From the NCBI RefSeq assembly GCF_022539665.2, contig NC_081333.1, positions 62,001 to 126,000 on the forward strand: a stretch of DNA of 64,000 nt, given 5' to 3'. This document shows, one piece after another, positions 12,541-24,300 of the stretch. This stretch comes from Daphnia carinata (Eukaryota > Arthropoda > Branchiopoda > Diplostraca > Daphniidae). Below the pieces are notes generated by a model, which ran no database searches, had not been told where the DNA came from, and saw only the letters and a program-made list of their open reading frames with translations. Both the position numbers and the translations under genes were made by a program. Within the stretch, counting starts at the first letter, position 1. Every line of letters starts with the position of its first letter.

Positions 12541-13359
12541 CATTATTCAACATTTAAAAAAATGGCAAGGACGAATTCATTCGAGTGTTTTTTTTTCGTC
12601 TTGTGGCTTACCTTCAGTTTTGGACTGGACGGTCGACGAGCCGAATGCGTTGTTGCTGCTGCGCTGGATCACGTCAGCCGGACCTGAAATCATTCAAAGA
12701 AAAAACAAAACACACACGCCGTTATTTTTAGAAAAAAAAAAACAAAAAAAAACCGAGACGTTCAACACGAAATAAATCATAAAAAAAAAAAAAAGCTTAA
12801 CGGAAATGCAACGATTGATTAAAATAATAAAGAAGGTAAAAATAAGGAAAACGATGTTGATGGTAGAGCATTCTGACAAAAGACATCGAACAAGGTGCGC
12901 TTCGTCCGCAACGAAAACACGACTTTCTCATTCCTTCACAACTGAACGCATCGACAGGTGAACGAAGGAAGGCTATGGAAAAACAAACGCAGAAAATTGT
13001 GTGCACCATCACCGACGAAAAAAAAACAAAAAAACAAACAAAGAGGACAAGGTGATTAAACAAAAGACGACAAATCAAGTCAAACAAACGAAAACGGAAG
13101 ATGCTCAATTGTTAACTGCATGCTCCCACATCGCCTGAAATCAAAAACTTCAAACTTTGATGATCGTGAGGATGTTTGTCGGATTGAGGTCGTATAAAGA
13201 AGGGGGCAAAAAAAAAAAAAAAAAAGAGATAGAGGTGGGGAACTCAATGGTTTTCTTTTCCTTCTTTTTTTTTTGTTTTTGTTTTGGACGAGTGTCACTT
13301 CAAAAAAAAAACGTAAATAAAACAAACGAAAAACGGACACTGCGGATGGATAAAAAGGG

Positions 13360-13393
<34 letters not shown>

Positions 13394-14469
13394 CAACAGA
13401 TGCAGCGAGGGGATGCGCAATGTCGGGGAGAGACTCACGACTTGAAACGTTGCTCGCTTGTTGCGACGACGACGACGACGGCCCCATCATCAAACTCGAA
13501 TGCAACGTGATGCTCGTGCAGGTGGAGGCCTCCCACGCTCGACGTCGGTCGGCGAATCGACTCGGGCCGGCTGCGTTCGGTTCTTTCTCTAGTGTTTGGC
13601 CGCTACTTGGACGATCGTTGCGATACGAAGTCAAAGGGTTTTCGTTCAAACGGAGGCACCGATGGCCGGCCGCGTCGGGACTGAGCATTTGGTCGGCCAG
13701 AAATTGGTTGAACAACTCGTCCACGTCGCTGCCGCCAGAGTTGGTTTCCAACGAAAACTGTCGGCTCGTCAGCACCGAACGGCCCTGACTGGCCATTGTG
13801 TTCGTGGCGCTGCTGCCGTTATGGCGACTACTACTCGTGCCACTGTTCCTCATCGGCGTGACGCTCTTGGCCGCAACGGGAGTCGGGGCGGGCGCAGAGG
13901 TGGCGGCCATTGGAGGGGCCGACGCGGCCGCGCCGAAAAATTGCAAAATTTCGCGCTGCTTCTTCTCGGCGCTGTCGGGCGATAGAGACGCTTCGAATTG
14001 CTTCGTGCCCAGCGATTGGTTGCGACGCACCATGCCCGGCGACACCTCCGCGCCGGACAAGGGGCTCGTGTTGGTGCTGATGACGAGGCTTTTCGGTCTC
14101 TCCAGTTGCTGTTTAGCACCGGTGACGATGCGCGAAGACGAGACGCTCTTCATCAACAAACTGGTGGGCGAACGGTCCGACGGCGAGGGCGGCGTCGCTT
14201 TCAAATTGGCCGCCGAATAATTGAGAGCCGAACTGGCAACGCTGTTGGTGCTGCTGAGATTCGTGCTACTGCCGGCCGTCGACTGGCCAGACGACGTGAC
14301 GTTGCGGGCCACGAGGCCGACCAGAGTCGGGCCAGGCGCGTCCACGTAATGCGACAGAGGCGGGATGGTCAGGTGGTGGTCCCGTTTCAGTCCCGTCAAC
14401 GCCAACGAGTTGGGCGGGACGGCTGCTGGACCGAAAGCGGACGAACTTTTGGCGCGGGACAGTCCAAAC

Positions 14470-14523
<54 letters not shown>

Positions 14524-16600
14524 TTTTGATGGAGGCCGGCGCCGCCGAGGACGAGGGCCGGAGGGGTCGTCGTCGAACGAATTTGGTGACTCGAAAACGA
14601 CTTCTTTAAAAGACCGCTAGATGTCACTAGTCGATTGGGCTGGAAATTGGGCACGTGACGCGGCGGCGGCGTCGGCGGCGTCGGCGGATCGTCTGCAACG
14701 GAAAACTTTTGCAGAATTTTCGTCAAATTCTTGAGGCCGGACATGTTGGACGAAGTGGCCGGCGTGGGCGGTTGGACTTGAACGGAAGGCAGGACGGTGC
14801 GCTGGGCTTCGTCTTCATCCGACGAGGTGGAAGAAGAGGCTTCGTCGTCTCCTTCTTGATCCTGTTCCTCATCGTCGTCGTCGTCGTCGTCGTCCTCCTC
14901 TTTCGAATCGCTGCGCACACTCGACTGCGTCCGCACGGACGAACACGAGCGCTCGTTGCGCAATCGACGGCCACTCGAGCTCTTGGCCAGCGTGGCGGCC
15001 GGTGCGGCCGACGCAACGCCGCCGCTAGACGCCGTCCTGGTCGCGCCGTGATGGACGGGCGTGGCAACAGGAGGAGAGGCTGAAGGTTGAACCGTCACGC
15101 GGACGTGCTGGACTGTTGCAGCTGCTTTCTTCTCTTCGGCCCGTTTGGCCGCGATCAAAGGCGAAGACGGCTGACGGGCCAACAACGTCGTCCCACCGAC
15201 CGACGCGCTGCGCATCGATCCGTTGGCGTAGTTAATGTGACGGGCCGCTTCGATTTTGGGAACAATAGGAGCCGTCGCAACGGCCGCTCTCTGCCCTTGC
15301 GGCTCTTTCGGTTTGATGGGGCTTTTCGGCGTCCCTTCCACTTTGGCCGGCATTGCCTGTTGTTGTTGTTGCTGTTGTTGTTGTTGTTGTTGTTGTTGTT
15401 GCTGTTGTTGTTGTTGCTGTTGTTGTTGTTGGTTGTTGTTGGGGCTTGTCTTGTTTGGCGTCCGGCCGATGATTAGCCTTTGTGGCCATCGAGGGCGATG
15501 GCGGGGCTGGCGGTTTCACCTGGAACTGGATGTGAGCCGAGGTGACGGGCAAGCCTTGCGGCTGATTGTCGTCGGCGCTCGACCGGCGGCTGCGACTCTG
15601 CGTCGGCGTCGTCGACGTCGAATTTGGACGCGACTCGAACGACGAGCGGATGTTGGCGAACTTGTTGGTCCACATGCCACCGCTGCTGCTGCCGCCGCCG
15701 CCACCAGACGGATCCGAGTTCAGCGGACGCGCCTGGAAGCCTACGCTTGTATTGAGTTCGGCGTTCTTCTGGAACAGGCTCTGGAATTTGCGATCGTTGT
15801 CCGTCTTGATCGTCAGCCGAGTGGGAGCCTGGACGGGCCTCCACGACGACGACGACGACGACGAGCCAGAGCCGGGCGAAAAGGCCACCGTGTTGCTGCG
15901 ACGCGCCCTCTCCTTCCAACTGGGAATGGGAGCCATGGCCGTTTTGATGTACTGCTCCGCCTTTTGCAACTCCTTCTGCACGGCCGGGTTCGTCACGTCC
16001 ACACGGGCCGTTTTGCTTCCATCGGTTTCAGGTGCGACTGCACTCGGCAGCGTCGCTTCTTTCGCTTCCGTTAGTTTTATGTTGTCCGTCGGCTCGGACG
16101 GTTTTAGAGGCGACGGATCGGCTTCTTTGGCCACTTCCGGCTGAGGAGGAGGAGGAGGAGGAGGAGGAGGCGCTACGACGGGCGCAGTTTTACGGCTGGA
16201 AACGCAAGAAGGCGGAGTCAATTTGGGTGAAGAGGTGGCCCGAATGAGTAGCGGGTGGGCAGCGCTTTTGGGCGCTTCCGTCGCTGCCATCTTGTTCGCT
16301 TTGCCTTCCGCCGGATCGACTTTAGGTTTGTCCACTGGCGATTGAGGCATGGGCAGGGGAGACGAAGGTTCGGCCACGTTTCGCTCCGACATCTGGCGGC
16401 TTAGCGAGGCTTTAATGGCCGCTTTGTGGATGGCGATTTGGAGCGACTCGGCGGGAGTGAAAAGTCCAGCCGACGGATCCGTTTTCAAATCGGAGGTGCT
16501 AGACTGTGGTGGCTGGACACCACAGTCACGAACACCATGGACGCCACCTTCTTTGGCCGCTTCGTCTTTCGAGCCCAAATTCAACACGCCCACCGTCACA

Positions 16601-16631
<31 letters not shown>

Positions 16632-18351
16632 CTTGTTCGCTTTCCTCGTCTCGATCGCTTTCAATTTGAACCTCCTTTTCGTCCACTTCCACTTCCGCTT
16701 TCCTTTCCTCCACTTCTTCGGCTTTCGGCTCTTCCGTCTCGGCCGCAGCCGTTTGTTGCGTCTTGCCACTTTCTGGGCCTGGGCCAGGGCCAGCGGCTTT
16801 AAAGGCGACGGGCGCGTGCGCCGCCTTCATGGACAGGACCCAACTGTGTCCGGATTTGCTCGGCTTCAAACCGGCCGCCATGACGACGGGCGACGGAGGA
16901 GCGTCGGCAGAGAGCGGCGTCTGAGGCGCCGAAGACAAATCGCAAGCGGAGGCCCGATCGACCGACGAACTCCGGCTGCCGTTCCAGTTGAATTTCTTCA
17001 ACAAACTCGACTTGGCCTCGGGCGTGTTGAGCGGCGTGACGAGCGGCGTGACGCTGGCGGAAGAGGCGGCCGCTCCGACGCTGTCGCTGCGCTGAAACGG
17101 TTTGGGCAACCTGGGCGCGTACAACTCGCCCATCGATTTCTGCTTCAAGAGCGGATAGGCCGTTGAGGCTTGCGACGTCAATTTGAAGGGCGCCGACGTG
17201 CCTGTTTGGTGGACGCTTTCGCGCACGTCTTCCATCGATTTGCGGGTGGCGGCCGCCAGGCGGATGGATTTGCGCAGATCGACGCTGACTTGTCCGTCCA
17301 TTCCGACCGACGTCTGCGACCGTTCCGCCCTCTTTTTCGCCAATTTCACCTTCCAAGGGACGTTGGAGCCGCTGCCGCTGGAATTATTGCTGTTGCTCCC
17401 GTGCGAGCTGTTCTTACTGCGGCCGACGCTTGGCGTCGCATCGGCTGCCTTGGCTTCTTCTTCTTTTTCCAGCTGCGCTTCTTCTCTCTTTTCTTCTGCT
17501 TTCGGTGGCTGTGTCAACGTTGGTCGTTGTGGCTGTGTCAACGTTGGTCGTTGCGGCTGTTCCAGCGTCACTGGAGGCGTCTGAGGCGTTTGCGGCGTTT
17601 GCGGCGTTTGAGGTCGAGAGTGCTGGCGAGAAGGCGGCGACGACGTCGTTTGCACTTTATTCAAATTAAAGCAAGGCAATCGGACGGCCGGCGCTGGCGT
17701 TTTGGGCGTCACGATCGGCGCCGGATTCAACTCGGGCTGCACGAATCGTCCTCGAATGCCCGACTTTTCCAACACTTTGATTTTAACGGGCCCCGTCGGC
17801 GTCGTCGTCGTCGTCGTCGTGGCCGAATTGCCCGTTTGAGCGTCGGATGAGGACGAAGGCTGACGACACCAGACTGGGCGTAAACTGGACGCCTGCGTCG
17901 TCGTCGTCGTGCTGTGCGCCAAAAAATCCATGGGCGATCGCCAGTGAACTTTGGGCGGAGGTAATGGACTGGCACTCGGCGTCGGCGTCGGACTGGGACT
18001 GGTGACGGGCGTGTTCGGCTCCGAACTGGAACGCCACGACAGCCGATTCGTGTGGTGATGTTGGCGTTCGGACGTGGCTGAATCGCTAGACGCCACGCTC
18101 AACAGGAACGAGTTGGGACGAGAAACGGGCCGCTCTACTAAGGCCGGACTGGCGAACGTCTTGGCCCGGAGTTTAACGCACGTGATGCCAGACAGCGACG
18201 TGGCAGAACCGGCCGGACTGGCCACCGTTATCTTCGTCGTCGTCGTCGTCGTCTCTTTTTTGGGACCGGCAATCGCATTGGCCGTTTGATGATCCGCACG
18301 ATTCGTTTCCTGTTGCATTTCCTCGTTTCCATCGGCCGGTTTCGTAGCGGA

Positions 18352-18389
<38 letters not shown>

Positions 18390-21300
18390 TTGTTGTTGTT
18401 GCAACAACGGTACAACTGGTAGTAACCGGTGTGGCAAGAGTAGTCGGAGGAGGAGGAGGAGGAGGAGGAGGAGGAGCAAGAACGGCAAGAGGGTCCGTCG
18501 ATTGCAGGTGATGCAACGACGTCTTCAACCGGTCAATGAGGCCAATCAATTCCGTTTGCTGTTGCGGGTGAATCCTCCACTGCTTGTCCAGTCCGCCAGA
18601 GGCCATGTGCTGATGCAGCACCTCCTGGTGGTCGGTCGACGCACCTACATTCAACTCGGCCAAGTCGTCCGGTTGCAACGACGTCTTCAGTCGGTCCAAG
18701 ACGCTGTCCACTTGGCGCAGGAAGTCGCCACCGGCCGGCGATGGCGCTGCTGGTGGGGCAGACGCCTGTTCCAGCGACAATTTCGCCAAATTGGCCATGA
18801 ACGAATTCAAATCCGACTGGCTGTGATTCGATTGCGTCGTGGAATCTTCGCCCGATTCCGTTCCAGAGTCGAACAATTCGCCGCTCTCTTGCGATTGAAC
18901 GGCCGCGGCCGCATGGGCCGGTTGTTGCAATTCGTTGCTGGCGGCCAGAAGAGGATCCGGGACAAGGAGAGCAGCTTGTTGATTGGCGTTAGGAGGCGTC
19001 GTTTGCGCTTGTCGGCGCACCCAGTCCATGACGTCGCTGTGGGCCGCCGACGTGGACGAATGTGCCGTACAATGAGATTGGCAACAAGATTGGGAAGAGG
19101 AGGAGGAGGAGGAGGAGGAGGAGGAGGAAGAAGAAGAAGCAGAAGAAGAAGAAGAGTGGCCATCGTGGACTGAATAGAATTCAATTGCCAATCACCGCAA
19201 GATTTAGAAATGAAATTCAAACAAGAATTTGGTTTTTGTTTCAAAATTAAAAAAAAAACTAATGCCGTTGATGAATTCGGTTAACAAATCGATTTAAAAA
19301 AAAAAAACAAAAAAAAACAAACAAACAAAAAAACACATGAAATTGAGAAAAAAAAAAGAATGGAAGAAAAGAAAGAAAAGAGGTTGGTGTGTTCCAGGAG
19401 ATGAGAGGTCGAATTGATGTCGTGTGAAAGGAAGACAGGAAAGAGAAGAATAGATTAGTCGCACTCGACATAAAAACGGACGAAAGACGTTGTCTGTTTG
19501 GCTTTTCATTGAGCGACGTGTTTGCCCTTGTTCTTTCGAAAATCTCCAGTTGAACGGACACGTCCATCATCACAAGATATTGTTGCAAAATAGTGGAGAA
19601 GAAGAAAGAGCACAAAGAAGTGAAGAAGAAGAAGAAGAAGAAAAAAAAAAAAAAATCAAAGACACACCAAAAGAAAATTGCATATGCCGAATTGATGGAA
19701 ATTGATAAGAATGAAGATGTTCAAGTCGTTGTTTACCTTTGGCGTCGCCGCTGAGCAGAGCCTTGATGCGGGCGCGGATTTGACGTCTCGTCTCGTAGTC
19801 GTTGCAATTATCCAGCTGTCCACAGTCGGCCCCATTCATAATCACAAATCATGACATTTAATTTCTTTTTTTTTCTTTTTTCTTTTTTTTTTCTTTTTTT
19901 TTATTTTGTTTTTGATTTTGTTTTTTTGTTAAAAAAGAACAGAAATGCAAATAGAGACGATGGTCCAGTTTTTGGGCCCATTTTGCTTATCTTGTCAGTC
20001 ATTGTTTGCTTCTTGTTTTGCTTCCTGTTTGCCTGTTTGCCTGTTTGCCTGTTTGCCTGTTTGCCTGTTTGCCTGTTTGCCTGTTTGCCGGCCAGACAAC
20101 ATTGAACACACGCCACAAAAAAAAAAAGCAAGCCAATGTTTTATAAATAGCTCCTCTTCTTCTTCTTCTTCTTTTTTTAAACCATCCCACCTTTTTCTTC
20201 CCCTCTTTCTTAAACTTCAATTACAAAAGATGTGCAGCTGCAACTAGGTCGTTGCTATGCCCGTCCTTCTTCTAGCTCGCGTGTCACGTCATCGCGTTCA
20301 CAATTTGCACACACACACACACACACACGCACGTTACAAGACAATAAAGAGTCTCGTGCCTCTCTTTCAACCCCTCAAAAGATGTTTGAACAAAGTCAAA
20401 AACCAATAAGAAAAAAACTTACCATTTCGTTGAGCTTGAAATCGTCGGTGCACGTGCTGATGTCGATGCCGTCAATCACACAAGCCGCCCGGCTTCCAGC
20501 AGCTACGCCCGGAATAGAAGTTTGCGCCATTCCTGTGCCTATTCCGATTCCTCCGTTTCCGATCTAATCAAAATCAACCAAACAAAACACAAACAAAACG
20601 GGCCCAACCCAAACCGAAAACACGGGGCGCCCCGATAAACCGAATTAGAATTTCGTGTTCTTTGTTGATTTAAATGTTCACGCACAGACACAAATCACAA
20701 ATAATTTGTTTTTTTTTGAATGAATGAATGAATGAATGAATGAATGAATGAATGAATGAATGAACAAGTTGATGAGAAGACGAAAACTGGGGATTCACTC
20801 GGCGATTGGTGCGAAATGGCGCACACGCAGGTAAGGCAAACACAAAAAAAAAGGGGGGGGGGTCGCTAAAAAGTTCAACTTCGACGCCAGACATCCATCA
20901 AGAAGATGGAAAAGAAAATTTCATTAAAAAAAGAAAAGAAAAGGAAATAAGAAGAAAAAGAAGAAGAAGAAGAAGAGAAAGAGGATTTGTTTCTCTCTAC
21001 CGGACCGAGCCGAAGCCAAAGACGGACTGACGCTCTGACTCACGTCTACTCGCAAACAACACACACACACAGAAAAGCTTTTCTTCTTGCTGCTGCTGCT
21101 GGTCCCCCCCCTTGGACTTTTTTCTTCCTTTTTTCTCTCTCTCTCTCTCAATTTTTCAGAGATAGAAACACAGAGAGGCCAAAAAGAAAAAAAGGATCCC
21201 GAAATAAGCAAAAGAAAAGGAAACAAACAATTTCCAAAACTCCACCCCACCCCCACTCCCTGACAACCGTTCGCCTCTTGTTGTGGTGCGGGTACACATA

Positions 21301-24300
21301 GCCTTTTTGGCCCCGGACTCGTTCGGCTTCTGGGGGCCCCCACGCTTTAAAAATAAACCGGCCGGGAGTTTGGAAGGGGCGGGCGTTCGTGTCACACAGA
21401 AACGCGACTGCGCCCCCATTTCTTTTTAAATTTCGTTGTTGCGATGAACTTGTCTGGCGTGAACTGACGAGGTAGCCCAGCAGACGGACGGGGTAGTAAA
21501 AAAAAAAAAAAAAGCAGCTCATGTGCACGTGAAAGAAAAAGAAAGAAAAGATGGTGGTGTGGTGGCAGACTGCCCTTACAAGGGCACCACTACCGTCGTC
21601 GTCGTCAGCAGCAGCAGCCGCCGCCCTTCCTCTTCACTACCCCAGGGGCTCCTCCCTTTTCACGGGGGGACCGGCTTTTTCATGCCTGTTTGCCTTGCTC
21701 CACTTTATTTTATTTTTTTTTTCTATGCGACGTTTAAAAATAGGTACAACATAAAGAGAAGTAGACGACGTTTTGTGCGCCTCTATGACCTGACGCAATG
21801 CCTCCACACCCTCTAGACTGTCTCCTTTGGCCATGGACAATAGAAACGAGTCCTGCCACGCATTTAAAAACAAAAACAAAAACAAAAACAAATCAAAACA
21901 AACCAAATGTGGTTCGTGTGTTGACATTTTTTGTTCTCCATTCCCGTTTTAGGGATCTTGTTTTTTCCTTTTTTTTTTTTTTTTGGATTCAGCCGGGCCT
22001 GTCATCGCAAAGATGGACCGATGAAAACAAAAAACCAAATGCGATTCTATCTGCGTCTGTGTGGCTATTCAAAAATGAAGAACGAGGCCGCGCCCTACTA
22101 TCACCACACGCCAAAATCAGTCCCCCATCCATCCATCCATCCATCCACAGACCCCCCCCCCCCAAAGTGGCTTCATATTTCCATGGAACGGACGGACAAT
22201 CACGGATCCAAACACGGATGTCTTAACCTCAATTATAAATCCCATTTGTTTTTGTTTTTTATTAGTCAGGGTTCCTTCCAAAAAAAAATAAAAAAAACAA
22301 AAATAAATGAGGTAGTACGTACGTGATCGTCAGAGACGGTGGCAGTGATGCTGAATGGCTGCGGCTGGTGGACCGTGCTCGTCCTGGTCGTTTGGAATTT
22401 GGCCGTCGAGGATGAACGACGCGTCCACGATGCGCCGCTCTCTTCGTCCTGTCCCGACTCGAAAGACGATCCCGTTCGTTGCTGGGTCGACGTCCGGCTC
22501 AATCTCTATTGCAATTCGTATACAATCAACATTAGATTGGCGTTTTGTTTCATTTCGCCGCCAACTGAGACTGGCCAAAAGACGAGAAAAAAACACGAGT
22601 AGAGAGAAAAAGAAGGAAGAGCAGTACAGTAAACAACAATAGCAACAGCAGCAGGGCGTGAGTCACGCACCGCCTCAAAGGGGACACCACACGTCTGTGT
22701 GCTAATCTGAACGAGGCCATCCATCACGGTCGTCTTCGCATTTCGGCTGCCATAGCCAACAAAAACCCAATGCAATTTCCTACGTCAAAAGTGAGAAGCT
22801 CGGATTTTTTTTTCAACACCTTTCATCGACGTCCCTCTTCTCATTTTTTTTTATTGATTTCACCGTTTTTTGTTTGTTTTTTTTGAGTTGATTGTATCAA
22901 CCAAATCGGGCCAGCTAACAAAACGCACCTTGTTTTCTTTGTTCCCCCTTTGCTGTCATAAAACAGGGACTTTCTGGAGAAAAAAAAACAAAACAAAAAC
23001 AAAACGAGATGACGGTAATCGAATCGATCTCTGAAACGAGTCGAAATGAGCAGAACGTGATATTTAAAAAAAAAAAAAAAATAAAAAAAAAAAGATTGCA
23101 CCTTGTACGGGAAAGAAACACGAGCCGGCCTTATTAAGAGACGTTCGTGTCACTTGACCCACTTTTGGCTGTTGCAAAACATGTTGCGCGCACACACGTT
23201 AGATGACAACACGAATCGTATCGCCATCAAATTCAACTATTTTTGCGCGCACAAAATCAGATGCTACGCTTACATGTCGCCGGCTCTTGTCAAGCGAAAT
23301 GTAACAGAAAAACAAAAAACAAAAAAAAAACTGCCACCATTGTGGATCAAGGCCAAAATAAAACAAAAAAAAAAAAAAAAACTAAACAAGTTTCGTTCGT
23401 AACTGATAAACATTTTCGTTCTTTTCAGGCGAAAAAAAAATGATGAGTCACCCCCAAACACCGTCAAATGAAACAAAAAATGGCACGTTAACCTTGCCCC
23501 GGCTGGCAACGTGACATGAAAAACTCCAAATTGCCACACTCATTTCGAGTTTTTCTTTTCGCAGACTGACCCGACTGAAAACCATTCTTCTTCTTGTTCT
23601 CAAGAATTAAAAAAAAAAAAAAAACAAAACAAAAAAAAAAAAAAAAAACAGGTGAAATGGACGTGAGCCAAAAGAATGTGCGAGTGCACAGACTGAACGC
23701 GAAAAGATTGAGGACACGACACCGTTGGGAAAAAAACAAAAAAAAAAAGGAGACAAACAGCTCGTCAAAAAAAAACAAAAACAAAAACAAAAACAAAAAA
23801 CATCAGAAAATAAATCAAATAAAAGAAAAGAAAATTACCGTTCCGTCGGCGCTGCGTTGTTCGGTGCACGTGCTAAACGACTGGACGGATGGTTGGGACG
23901 ACTCGCCTCCAGCCACGCCGGCCGACGTGGCCGCCTGTTCCGTGCACTGCACCAAAATCTGCGCTCCAATTAACTTGTTGAGCAGAGACAGCGAACGCTC
24001 GTCCTCGCTGGCGCTCGATCCTAAATGATTGCACAACACGTACCACGTCAACACAAACACAAAGATGAACATCAGCGCACACAACGTCATCCTGACTCGA
24101 ACGACAACAGCCCATTCTCTATCAACCCCCTTCTCCAACAAACAATCGATTCTTAACATTAATAAATAAGCCCTGAAAACGTCTATTTTTAGACACTTGA
24201 ATAAAATACCGGCGTCGGTTGCGCGCATGCGTCCAATGATGTCCTGCATGCCTCGGACGGGCGTGCGATCCTGCAGGAACGACTTGGACGTCGTGGTGGA

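Noticed and set aside
15361-15440. Long poly-Gln, poly-Cys, poly-Leu or poly-Thr frames
   Set aside because: These are the different frames and strands of one trinucleotide repeat, not separate genes.
16349-19173. Plus-strand long frames opposite the smoothelin exons
   Set aside because: They are antisense shadows kept open by biased codon use on the minus strand; they lack recognisable domains.
20024-20089. CRISPR-like tandem repeats
   Set aside because: The unit is 8 bp with no spacers, in a eukaryotic intron; it is a minisatellite.
22671-22746. Possible extra smoothelin exon (RNAKTTVMDGLVQISTQTCG on the minus strand, acceptor GGCAG, donor GTGCGTG)
   Set aside because: Entry phase does not fit the exon ending at 23839, while skipping it joins 23839 to 22505 perfectly in phase 0. 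It may belong to an alternative first exon.
23102-23168. Open segment with good splice sites on the minus strand (PKVGQVTRTSLNKAGS)
   Set aside because: It enters in phase 0 but leaves in phase 1 and cannot be joined to any neighbouring smoothelin exon in frame.
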